Below, in pieces: positions 41,187 to 53,048 of a stretch of 64,000 nucleotides of DNA (its first letter is position 1; every line of letters starts with the position of its first letter). The notes under the pieces were generated by a model that was given only the letters and a program-made list of their open reading frames with translations, searched no databases and was not told where the DNA came from. The position numbers were made by a program, and so were the translations under genes. The DNA comes from Lumbricus rubellus. Lineage: Eukaryota > Annelida > Clitellata > Crassiclitellata > Lumbricidae. The stretch is from NCBI GenBank assembly GCA_945859605.1, contig OX243814.1, forward strand, positions 23,455,686-23,519,685, written 5' to 3'.

Positions 41187-43453
41187 TGCTCATAAGTGCT
41201 GTAGTATGCAGAGCAAATTTCTGTCCAGTAGTCCATAACATAACCTAACAATGCTTTTTGTTTTCCTTTATGGAAACGCGGGGGATTGCACATTTGCATT
41301 TTTATAAAGATTTTTACGTTGTATAGCCTGCATGCATTAAGTGCGTCTGCATGAAGTTAAGGTTGGAAAAAGACAGGGTGGGCCTAACGGCCTCTGTTGT
41401 CATAAACTCTGGTCAAATCGGATCCATCCATTAAAAACTTGATCACGGGCTAATATCTGTTAATATCTGTCATACAGAGGCGGATACTTAAAGGCACATA
41501 AGGGGCCGGTACCATGAAATTTATGGTGGGGACGGAGCTGCTTAAATCCCCCAATATTTTACACATTGGCCTATTTGATGAAAATCATTAAAAATTTCTA
41601 CAGTATTTTTCACTTACCAAATTTTTAAATTTTAATTTATTGACAGACCGCACACTGTGTAGGCCTATGTAGCCTAAGCCTATATGCTACTAATTAGGCT
41701 ATGCTGTATAGGCCTACCTGCCCGATTGGTGTTTGTAACGTTAGCATATACATGACATCACGAAATGGTTTTAGACCTAATCGAAAATGCAATGTGTCTG
41801 TCAGTACTGACAATTAAATTAAGTGGCAAAGACAGTAGGGCGATACATAGGCCTAGGCCCTATCGATTTCAACGCCCATCGTAAATCGACTAGACCTAAA
41901 TTAAATTGAGTCTTTAACTCATCCAGTTAGTCGGTTGTTCATTAGCGACGGACTGCGGGAAATATATATTACCCAGACACAGAGGATTAATTTGGGTTCA
42001 GTGTCTGGTTTTAATGTGGATGCATAGAGCTAGCTTTGCACACCATGCAGGGCTGTTTGAAGGAATTTTTATAACTGCGCACAACCCCGTCTTTCCTTTA
42101 TCATCCTCCAATGTAAATCACTTCCAATCGGAGGACAATCACCTTTTTGCTAGTTTTAACTGTACAGAAGTACTTCTACAACCAAATAAATCCATTTAGA
42201 ATTTCACATTTTGTGTAAGCCTACAACTGCACGTTAAAAAAGCCATGTTGCACACAACAATGCCCAGCGTAGATTCGAGTATGCAGGTCATCATATAGTC
42301 TGATATAGAATGTATAGGCCTACAGCGCTGCTTACATCTAACTGATGTTAACGTCACTGAGACCAAAAAGTTAATCAAGGAGCGGACTTGCTAAAAGAAC
42401 TAGAAGAGCCCGCAAAAGCGAGCACCCGCAAACGCGTAGAGCCCATCCGGCAGATTCTCTGATTATGGACATGACGTAGGCCTATATGGACTGTGAAGAG
42501 ACTCGCAACATAAATCCCATCACCATTGCAAGCATCCTATAATCATAAGTAGACTACTGGCTGCTGCTTTCACGTTGCATCCCTATGTTATGTCACCGGG
42601 TCACTGAGTAACGACACTCTCAACAGGCGCGGCAGTAATTTACTCGTAAAGCTTCAGCTGAGCATTAAAACGGCCAACAGCACCAATCCATTGTCTTCTA
42701 TACGGCCTGTCAATTTCTAGAGAACAATGACCAATCCCCGCAGAAGACTCTCCTATATATATATATATATATACTCTTGGCATTTCGAAATGGAGTTTGA
42801 CACTCTCGTGACAAACCGAAGCTTCTTCGATGCAGGGATGAGTCGATGTTTAGGCGCGAAACCTCAATGACAAACGACGACGTCCAAACACGTCGAAACA
42901 CATGGTCCAAATGCTTATAGAAAGGTGTAAAATACAAGTTATTGCACGAGCGAATAGCCTACGTATACGCTACAACATGTAGGACACCTTGGAAGTCCGA
43001 AAGAACGAACGAACGAAAACTATCCATGAAAAACCGCGTATCCTACGTGTGACCCGTTATACTAACACGCTGGAAAACAGCTAACAGGTAAGACTTATAG
43101 AGAAACATAAAATGCGTCCATTTTAACAACAGTGTATAAGTGTGAGTAAATCGTTCAGAGCAATCTCCTCACGATTGGACGAGAGTCTACAAAAGTTCTG
43201 CAGAATTTCAGACAATAAATCTCACATGAAAAGTAATTAAGTCTACCATTGTCAAGACAAAAAACTTTGCCATCGTCGTCGTCGTCATCATCGTCATCAT
43301 CGTCATCATCATCATCGACGCATCGTCATTGTAGTCGTCGTCGTCGTCAATGACTCGTCATCATCATCGTCATCATCGTCATCAGCGTGCATGCTTGTGC
43401 GTCAGCTATAGGAACAATGGATTATACGTTTAGTAACCTCACATTAAATTAAT
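41187..43453. other. Gene-free stretch
   Basis: No coding or transposon structure was recognised. It contains a short (TA)n tract near 42753-42772 and a GTC/ATC trinucleotide tract at 43274-43390. The word AGGCCTA recurs. Confidence 0.5.
43274..43390. repeat. GTC/ATC trinucleotide microsatellite
   Basis: An irregular mixture of CGT, CAT and TCG triplets runs for about 115 bp. A similar short tract occurs at 51734-51786. Confidence 0.9.
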
Positions 43454-43754
43454 ATGAAAATAACAATCAATGGAGAAGAAGTGGAGCAAGTCACTGAATT
43501 TTGCTATCTATAGGAAGCCTGATATCGGAAGATGCGAAGTGCCACAAAGAAATCAAGAAAAGGATAGCGATGGGGAAAGAAGCATTCACGAAAAGGAAGG
43601 AGCTACTGAAAGGAGGAATGAGTCGAGACATCAAGAAAAGAATGGTCAAGACACTGATCTGGAGCGTCACACTGTACGGAGCAGATACCTTGACGATGAG
43701 AAAGGAGGATGTCAAACGAATAGAAGCGTTCGAGATGTGGATATGGAGAAGGAT
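43454..43754 (+). mobile_element. LINE fragment (reverse-transcriptase C-terminus), part 1
   Basis: The plus strand reads MKITINGEEVEQVTEFCYLG, KKRIAMGKEAFTKRKELLKG and TLIWSVTLYGADTL then FEMWIWRRIM, a typical non-LTR retrotransposon tail, with a stop early on. It is cut at 43754 by a hAT-like insertion. Confidence 0.88.
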
Positions 43755-43921
43755 CATGGGCGGAGTTTATCAGGGGCTAGGGGGGGGCTAAGCCCCTCCA
43801 AGAAGGCCCAAATTCACCTTTTTTACCATGAAAATGGTATATTAAATAGGGGTTAGCCCTCCCAATAAGGTCCAGACTCGGGGTTAGCTCTCCCAAGAAC
43901 GGAAACCAAACTCCGCCCATG
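43755..43921. mobile_element. hAT-like MITE, 167 bp, inserted in a LINE
   Basis: The ends are CATGGGCGGAGTTT and AAACTCCGCCCATG. A perfect 8-bp duplication AGAAGGAT flanks it (43747-43754 and 43922-43929). The same family lies at 46120-46280 in the opposite orientation. Confidence 0.93.
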
Positions 43922-43931
43922 AGAAGGATGG

Positions 43932-44225
43932 AAACAAATGTACACTTAGACAGGAAAGCTCAGCATAAAGGTGATGTTTGATAGCTATCACACCAAGGAA
44001 TATACAGCAAATAAAAAAATAAGCTGTTCCAGCTCCCTTTTTAATTGTCTTTTGAATGCATTTCTACCAACTTAACTCCATCTACAACTTTACGATATTT
44101 TCACAAGGTAGCAAATGAACAAGGATATATGCAGACATAACAAGTGTTCACCTGACTGTTGTTCAACAGTTTCTCTGTCAGCCAAAAGTAGGCTAGCTCA
44201 CGTCCATAGAACTCTTCCTAAAGCA
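43932..44225 (+). pseudogene. DPH5: Duplicated DPH5 exon 2 with flanking intron (non-functional copy)
   Basis: This 294-bp segment repeats 33146-33439 in the same orientation, covering intron 2 sequence and the whole 61-bp exon, at roughly 95% identity by eye. The intronic part shows it came from DNA or unspliced RNA, not mRNA. The exon copy has a 4-bp insertion (AGTAGGCTAGCTC against AGTAGCTC) that shifts the frame, and it lacks all other exons. The exon sense is on the minus strand. It lies between two LINE fragments. Confidence 0.9.
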
Positions 44226-44235
44226 CTGAATTGAA

Positions 44236-44575
44236 GTCATTGAATTTTGCTATCTAGAAAGCCATGAAGGAGGAATGAGTCGAGACATCAAGAAAAGAAT
44301 GGTAAGACGAGTAACCTTACATCCTTGATGAATACAATTAGAACAAGGCAGAAGAACTGGATAGGACAATGTAGCCTACTGAGAGGCAAATCCTTGCAAA
44401 GAGACATAGTGGCGGGCAAAATGGAGGGGAAGAGGGAAAGAGGAAGACCTAGGGAAAAGTTCTTGGATTGGATGATGGAGGATGGATATGGAAAACTCAA
44501 AGAAAAAGCACAACATCGAAAAGAGTGGCGTCGTTGGGCATCTGGACCTGACGAGAGGACGCAAACCTAAAGAGA
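44236..44575 (+). mobile_element. LINE fragment, part 2 (C-terminal tail)
   Basis: It resumes LINE sequence with GGMSRDIKKRM (also present at 43615), then RTRQKNWIGQCSLLRGKSL, KMEGKRERGRPREKFLDWM and EDGYGKLKEKAQHRKEWRRW. The overlap with part 1 suggests two LINE pieces or an internal rearrangement, not one simple split. Confidence 0.87.
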
Positions 44576-46119
44576 GAACCTCACATTACACAGACTGTCA
44601 AGTGTGTCGTGTTGGTTTTTTTACCTTTCCTTCGCGTTCATGCACTCAACACAATTACGCAGTTTGGCGTTTAGGAAATGAGGTAGGCTATACAGTATAC
44701 ATGCTACCGGTACAAGCTATATAAGCTTACATTTATACGGTACAGCCTCTTACTGTTTATAAGTGCATGGTATGGGTGGACGGATGATTTAGCCGTCTCT
44801 CGTGACAAATGACCGGTTGCAGTTACTTAGACTAAGTATACACTGTAATTTGTGACTAATACTGTCTGCGTCTGCAAATAAGCCTATATCAAGTAAATAA
44901 CATAGGTGTGGGATGTATCGAAAGACTGACCAGAAATACCTAAATGCAGCTGACTTAATAGCTACAGAAGATATAGGCTATAAAATTCGCGACATTTTGG
45001 CTAAATTATTGTGTTTGAAACTGCAGCAATGTAGTGTGGGCTGTCTCGTCAGCTCAAGAACCATTCTGACTATAATATTATTGTGTATAAAGTCACCTTG
45101 TTAGACCCTGCAGTGTGTCCTTGATGGACTCCGAAACGGCACACCGATTCAACGAAATGTCTATGTAGGCCTACACAATACTTTTCACACACAAAATGCG
45201 ATATTAAGATTGGATATTGGAAGTGGAGAAATTATAACGTATGCACCATCTTTTACGTCCAATTCATGACGATGCGGGTTGAGCCATGAATCCAACTCAG
45301 CCACAGCAACAACAGCAGCATCTCTGATGCTCAGATGCGTCGCTCGTCGCTCGTCTCACGTCTTTCGTCTTGACATATATATAATATATATATATAATAT
45401 ATTAAAATATATAAAGTTATATATATACATATAATAGTTGGTTTAACCGTAACTTTAACGATTCCGTTGGTCAGCCACACCTTACTTCGCACACCTCAGT
45501 GCATGGTCATTGGTCGCCTGCAGGTTGTGCTGCGTGCAAAGGCCTATCTATACACAAGCGAATTGTCAAGCAATGTCACTTGGAAATAGTTTATTGGTAA
45601 ACCAACATCATTTTCGACAGAAACGCTCTCTATGTCTGTCCGCCATGGATTAGTTCATGGCAGAACTATGAGATTTGCGCGTCTGCAGCCACGCAGTACA
45701 TCAACTGAATACAGATGATGACGTGGTGACGATTATTATTCTCAGAAGACTTGAAGACGGACGGACGGCTGGAGTGGATGAGGCTTAGCGGTCAGCAGGA
45801 GCGTACAGTATATGATGATGGTGTGTTGTTGACAACAAAGAGATTGGTTATAGAAGAGAATCTGCTGATTACAGTGTCAGCTTTATATGAGAGGATTCAG
45901 CGAAGACTGCAGCGTCGATTATGCAGGAAACGTTGGATAAACGACATGTCTCGATTTGGAATTACGTAATTGTTATTTGTCTTTTTACAGGTAGGCCTTC
46001 TCGCTTTCTTTCTTCAGTATTTCGTTCACGGATGAGTGCATAACAGTCACATGATGCAACAGACATTTAGCATGCATAGAACGCGAAGATAAATGATTGT
46101 AGAATTTGTGGATTAGCAG

Positions 46120-46280
46120 CATGGGCGGAGTTTGGTTTTCGTTCTTGGAGGGGCTAATGCCTTCTTAGGGGGGCTAAGCCCGGAAACAGATATCATTTTC
46201 ATGGTAAAAAAGTTAAATCTGGGCCTTCTTGGGGGGGGGGGCGCTTAGCTCCCCCTAGCCCCTGATAAACTCCGCCCATG
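46120..46280. mobile_element. hAT-like MITE, 161 bp
   Basis: Same ends as 43755-43921 (CATGGGCGGAG and CTCCGCCCATG) but reversed inside. A perfect 8-bp duplication ATTAGCAG flanks it (46112-46119 and 46281-46288). The interior is rich in GGGGGCTAAGCCC-like hairpins. Confidence 0.93.
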
Positions 46281-46303
46281 ATTAGCAGTATAACAGACTA
46301 ACA

Positions 46304-47706
46304 CAGGGTGGCTCAATAAAAATACCCATTAGTAAAATTGCAATATCTCCGCAACCAATCGAGATTATTCTATGAAAATAGGGGGATTTATAGAGGAAAG
46401 GTTTTGCAACTATCCCTAAAATTTTCAATAATGAATCTGTATTACTTCAGACGTTACAGCTGTTTAAAAACGTTTTTCCATTTTTTCACATTTCCGCAGA
46501 ATCACGTTCTAATACATGTGATTTTTTAAAGATTTGTTTGCAAATTTCAACATAGAAATTGATTTTGATAATTTTATCATAAGATCTTACTAAGAGCTGT
46601 GAATAAGCTGTTGATGAAGCAATCTGGTAGTATTTGATGATATTTTATATATTAAGGTCTCAATTTGTGAATCCGTACTGAACGTCATTTGCAAAGTTTC
46701 TGCAGATGATAAAATGGGAATTCGGACGTTGCGTGAGCAGAGACTGGGACATCGCGTGATCATTGCAAAACACCCAGTGAAAAGTGGAGCCTGAGCACAA
46801 TGAAGGCTATCTGCAAACGTGTCTATGTAATGGAGGTCAGATGTTAGAAGAGAGCCAGGAAGTGGTCGTTTGGTCTGACGGAAAAATCACGATTTTCACG
46901 AAATTCGCTTGGTAATCGCAAAGGTAAAGTTTGCAAAGCACATCATGGTTTCAGCGTCAGCTATGCTGGCGTGTGTTACTGCTGCAAGGAAAGACTGCAC
47001 TTCATCCCATTCAGTAGGCTAAATGTCAAACTTACCGTTGAACTCTGTTACCCAGACTCATTGAAGACTGCAGGTAGCCTATGTGCTAACATTTGGTTTT
47101 ATTTTCCAGCAGGACGGTGCCCCTGCTTGCTCGCTCGGCAGGGTTGATTATGATGATGCTGTCTTATTGCCATCAACTGCGGTAAATTTATTGGCACACG
47201 TGAATGACCACCAAACTCGCCAGACCTTAACCCTTTTGTTTATTACGACTGGGAAGCTATGCTGGAACGATGCAAGACATTTCATCCCAAGTTGGAGAAC
47301 ACTGGCTAACTGAAGGAAGTCTTGCTGCTAATGTGGGATCAGTTGCCATAGGACTCGATCAACGAGGCCATACTGAGCTTCACAAAAATAATTTGATCTC
47401 GAGTTAAAGCACGGAGTGGACACTCTCATCATACCGATACTTTACGATAAACTGTAAAACGGATTTCTGCGGTCGTGTTGAAAGTGATATCATTTGACAT
47501 GGAAATCTACAAGTGCATGACACTAACTTTTCCGCGGTTATTTGAAAAAACGAAATTGAAAGTTTAAACAGCTGTAACTTTTGCAAACATGAAAATTTTA
47601 AAGTGAAACTTTCAGGGATTGTTGAAATTCATTCCCCTACAAAAAGTTCAATCGGTTGTGAAGATATTGCATTTTATCCAGTGGGGTATTTTTTTGAGCC
47701 ACCCTG
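46304..47706 (+). mobile_element. Tc1/mariner-like element with broken transposase
   Basis: The inverted ends begin CAGGGTGGCTCAA, with arms of over 150 bp sharing TTGCAATATCT and TACAGCTGTTTAAA words, and TA follows the right end. The interior keeps pieces of a transposase: STMKAICKRV (helix-turn-helix region), FIFQQDGAPAC and PPNSPDLNP (DDE catalytic core) and a C-terminal stretch, spread over several frames. It is inactive. Confidence 0.9.
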
Positions 47707-47855
47707 TAGAATTGGAGGCATATACAAAAAATAATACGGTCTTTGTGTATTGAGTTGTTTCCTGCAGCTTCTACACAAAATAATGGTACATGTAAAGTCT
47801 ACACAATCTTTCAAAATCAGATTGGACCTCTGCAGTGATTATTATTATTTTTTAG

Positions 47856-48001
47856 TTCTGTCGTCCTACGCCGATGATGTTGAATATCGTCTGATTCGTG
47901 ATCTCATGCGTGGTTACGATCCGCGTGTTCGACCATCCATGAATGCATCCGAATCATTGAATGTCACGTTTGGATTGGCACTCGCACAGATCATTGACGT
48001 T
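47856..48001 (+). CDS. nAChR exon 2 (146 bp)
   Basis: The acceptor ATTTTTTAG| starts in phase 1, then ADDVEYRLIRDLMRGYDPRV and RPSMNASESLNVTF, then LALAQIIDV. The donor GTT|GTAAGT is in phase 0. Matches the amphipathic N-terminal helix and beta-1 strand of receptor subunits. Confidence 0.92.
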
Positions 48002-49137
48002 GTAAGTGAGACGATTGCATACAATACAATACAATACAATACAATACAATACAATACAATACAATACAATACAATGCAATACAATACATAACTTGTGTTC
48101 TCTCATAAATGTCTCGTCAGAGTCAAAACTGCATTGAATAAATGAATAACATGTAATGAGGGTGAAACCTGCGATATCTTCGGTGTTTCAAGAGGCATAG
48201 AGATAACTGCGTTCTAGCTGATACAGGTACTCTTATACTTTATTAGGTTCCTATTACACACATACGCACACGCACGCACGTACACACACACACACGCAGG
48301 TACGCACGCACAAATATACAATTTTCGTGGTCGCAGTGACACTTGCGTTGCATTGCAAACCCATTGCAAACCCATCCATAAAAATGAGCACACGTAGGCT
48401 ACTGACCTACACAGTGTACGGTACACTGTTCATATGGAGACTAGGCCTAGGTGGCAGGTCACCGGGGCCTAGAAAATGAAGTCACTAGCACTTTCTGTCC
48501 ACCGCTGTTTCTCAGCTTTACCCATGAAATCCAACGTTTCTTGTTTGGCTATAATAATTAATAGACTTGTTTACGTGTTTTGATCAAGACGCTTGTGAAT
48601 TGAATCTGAGGATCGCGCTTTTAAATCGCAAACAAATTAGAGCGCATCTCTAATGTAATCTATTGACTTTTATAGCGCCACATTAAAGTTATGCAGAGGA
48701 CAATCAGGACATGGATCGATGGTTAATTCAATTGAAAACGTTGTTTACATCACGGTGCACCAGAGAAACCAGATTGAAATCTGTTATGCTGTAGAAGTGA
48801 ATCTATGTAGAAGTGAATGTGTATGGATGAGGGTGAGCAACCTGAAGCAGATAACGCTGACTGAAGTAATAAAACACGTACACAATGAATTCCAGAGCTT
48901 TGTATCGACGTATCGTCGGTCACAGAGAAGTTAGAGAACACGTCGTCCGAGGCACATGCAATGTACGCAATATATGCAATTTCATGCATGTCATGCAGCC
49001 TTATCTGAATGCGATGGGAGACACAGTGAAGTCACGAAGGTTCATCTTGATTGAGTGCAATATTGACGACATGAACAGTACACTGTGTGTGTGTGAGTTT
49101 GTGTGTGTGTATATGTTTGTTTGTGTGTGTGTGTCTG

Positions 49138-49177
<40 letters not shown>

Positions 49178-52100
49178 CAGGGATGGTTGAACTTGCGATT
49201 GCATCGACTCAAACAATAGTTAATGAAATGCACATCGCATGCCTGTCTAGCAAGGCTCCAGATAGTAGCTGAATGGATGGCCGTGAATGGGTAGATGTGC
49301 AAGATGCAAATGCATTTATCTACAATGAAGCGATTTTGAGAGATTGCTCAGTGTTGTAGAATTAGGCGATACAAATAGCCTAATTGCTTCATAGAGGACC
49401 ATACATAGATACATGAATATATGTCCTGCACAATGTGCACATGCATGCAATAACACACTAACATTAGCAATAATTTATGCATAGTTGTTTAAAACGTTGT
49501 TTTCGTTTTTTATTCGCTCCCAAAAAACGTGGTTTTTTGGTTTTTTATTTTTGCCATCGTTTTATTCCGTTTTTTTTATTTTTTATGCAACGCTGTTTAT
49601 TTATTTTCTGTCTCTTATTATTTTCCTTAATTTTATTTTTTCCTAGTATCCCGTACGTTTTTAGCCCAATCTCAAGGTTTCAGCTAACTGATGTCATTAT
49701 TTAATTGTCTAACGTCATCATTTAAGAGATACATAGTAAGTAAACAAGGGTTTTAATTTAAAAATGCAGTTTAATATGTAAAAAGTCAAATTATTTTCCA
49801 TTTCCGCTTTTTTTCGTTTTTCCGTTTTTTTATTTTTTCAAATAAAACGACGTTTTCCCCGTTTTTTATTCCGTTTCCATCGTTTTTTTACATCTATGGC
49901 AATATGCATGTAGCCTATATACAGTATTAGGTCCTATGTTGTATACTTGCATCTACACGTAAATTCCGCTCATGCATATCATCATCATCTCGCCCTTGAT
50001 GATGATGATGATGATGATATACATGAGCGGAATTTACGTGTAGATGCAAGTATACGACATAGGACCTAATACTGTATACACTACAATCATACATGTATAT
50101 ATAAGCCTACACATAGACACATGTAGTGGCCTACATATACATGTAGATACTTTGCAGGTGTGAGAAGAAACGTATTTATGATTAAGCGTGTATTTTGGTC
50201 GTTTTCCGCTTGCTTTCTGTTCTTACTTTGATGATGTTTGATCTCATAGATCTAATTATAGTCGTGTCCATGAAACAAATTAGGAAGAGCGTTCGCTCTA
50301 TTTGATCTCATCACCACTGACGTTCGAGACTACGAGACTAAAAGGCCATCTTGGACATTATATGCCCCCAGTCGACATCAAGCCTAAATGACAGTTTATT
50401 ATTAATTTTCTGGAAGCAAAAGTCTCAAATGTATTTATACATCTACTTGTCTATCATTAGCACACGGCTTTGCATTTCTTTTCATGTCACGCATCGCTCA
50501 GCTGAAATCTGATCACAAGGATTGGATCATACAAGCTTTATAAATGTTTTTATAAAATACAATACAATACAATACAATACAATACAAGCACAGTCGACGC
50601 TTACCAAGTTGCAGCAGCATTAATCATGGACAACCATCGATATGAAAAAAACATTCAAATGAAACGATGCAAATCCTAAACAAAGGACGTCGCAGATTTA
50701 TCGCTATGGGAGAAATACAGACGAGTTTTCGCAAATAATTCGGAAACAATATTAATCACTTAGTAGCCTAGTCGTAATTTATCACGCTAAATAAATAATA
50801 GGTCTATCCAATTTCTACTGGGCCTGAGATTTAAGGACATTACCCTGAAGGCAATTTATGTTCTGCACTGACAAGGCTTTAGTAGACCTATCGCTTGTAT
50901 AAAATTATAGCCTACAAGCAATTAGTTGGAGTTAAATAATTATGTAGGCCTATTCACTGAGTAGGCTATTCAGTTTATTTCAATATTTAAAGTAGCCTAA
51001 GAGGTCAGCCGAGAAATAGTAGGCCCTTCATCTTCGGTCAGTAGTTTCTCAGTTGAACTATCAACCCCAAGTTTATGATGGGAAGGTGTGGATATGCTTA
51101 TATTTCCCAATATTTCATAAATATTTAATAAATATCATTAAAAATTTCTGCCGTGTTATCTACTCTTTATCCGTAATGAGCAATATTGTTAAGAGGAAAG
51201 TTTAAAATGCTAGGCATATAATTATATGAATATTCCATCATCTTGTATCGAATTAAAGACATTAAAGGACGAAACTTGACAAATGCAAATTAAATAAGAC
51301 GGATGAAGATATAAGCAGAAATTGTTAGCAATTTAGAGATGTAGGCGTATTCCAGATATTACCCAGATGTCAGAACAATACTCGAGTCCTTAGGTGCCAC
51401 AAAATAATCATAATTAGGAGGTTCAGAATTGCTTCAGATTACCCAAACTGTAGCCTACAGGCAGACCCGGCTCTATAGGGTGTATACAGGCAACCAGTTG
51501 CAGTCAAGTGCGCCTATTATCCTATAAGCTTATAGAAGGCCGAGTGAGAATTTTTAATTATCAACTAATGTAAGCATATCCGTTTGTCCATGCATGGCTC
51601 GAAAGGTCTGCGAAAAGCTATAGAAGAAGACGTTTTGATTCTGCAGTATAGAAGAAGATTCGCCATTTTGTTTAGCGTTGGTGGAATTTGTTTCTCGACG
51701 AAGTAATTGATCGATTGAACTATTCGTCCAGATGACATCGTCATCGTCGTCGTCATCGTCGTCGTCGTCGTCATCGTCGTCGTCGGGTGAGAGAGAATTA
51801 CACGGACGATTTAACCAAGTTCATGAAATGGCCGAACATAGCGATTGCCAATTCAGGTCATCAGGCTAAGGACTGGAGGGCTGGGGTGGGGAGGGTGGGG
51901 AAGGTTGGGGAGGGGTGGGGTTGTCTCCGATGCTCGCTTCATAGGACCCGCTTCTATCATCCAATGCGCTACACGGGTCAGCATCTTGACCGCAGTATAT
52001 AGGACGTGATGGACGCCCTGCATGGCTGCAAACAGTTAAATTCAACCATGTAATAACTTGTGATCATCCGTTCGTACTAAGAATTTATTGTCATCGTAAT

Positions 52101-53011
52101 ACTGCGTTCGTGGCATTTTTAAATAAACCAAATAAAACCGACAATTATTATTGTCATTATGAGCATGCATATAGGCTACTTCATTTTAAATATCATTTTC
52201 GCAATTGATCTATCGTCACTATTTTGACGTTTTTTTTAGAGACAGACGCTATAGACTATACTTATTATTATTATATTTATTGTGGTCGATGATGAGATCT
52301 TATTGCGGTCATATATACCGAGCAATGCAGTTTTTACACCAGTGCTTAAGAAGCCGTTGCTGGACCCATGTGCGCTGAAAAATAACACACGACCTTCAAT
52401 TTATCATCTATGTCAGAGAGGGTGGGGTGGGGTGAGGTGGGGTGGTCTGGTGGAGCACGATTAGATGACTTGATGTAGGTCCATTCGCACCATCTGCCTT
52501 GAATGTCGCATCTGCAGTTGACAGAATTACATCGTGACATCATCACCGTTCAACTGAAAAGATTAATTTGTTGTTGGCCGACATCATTAAGGATAATAAT
52601 CAGTTGATCGAAGCGACACAATAACTTATCACTGTAGAAGATTGGTGTTGATTAAATATGGTTCATCTATAGGCTAATTGTATGCATTCGTTGAAGTTGT
52701 TAGATCGCTCTATATCGAAAGATTCTATATATACTTGTATATTTTGCCATATGCATGTATATACATATACATGTATATGTATATACATGTATATGTATAT
52801 ACATGTACATGTATAATTATTGTATATGTATACATGTATGTCCTGGAATAGGAGATGAATGACGACAGACCAATTAACGATGGACTTACGTGGTGGTTAA
52901 AAGGCAGAAGATTGGCCTGTCCTACACGATCATCGTCCATTCACCAGCGTTCATCAGTGCTAAGGATACTAATTATTGAAGAAAGTCGCCGCTTCTAAGA
53001 GGACTTTTTTC

Positions 53012-53048
<37 letters not shown>

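Larger units (their letters stand above)
35046..47855. other. Intergenic transposon-rich block
   Basis: It lies between the divergent DPH5 and acetylcholine receptor genes. No host gene was recognised. It holds nested piggyBac-like, hAT-like and mariner-like elements, LINE fragments and a pseudo-exon of DPH5, each listed separately. The receptor's signal-peptide exon should lie here or upstream but was not found. Confidence 0.6.

Noticed and set aside
45751..45969. 72-codon frame proposed as nAChR first exon
   Set aside because: It is highly basic with no hydrophobic signal segment, and no donor in phase 1 follows.
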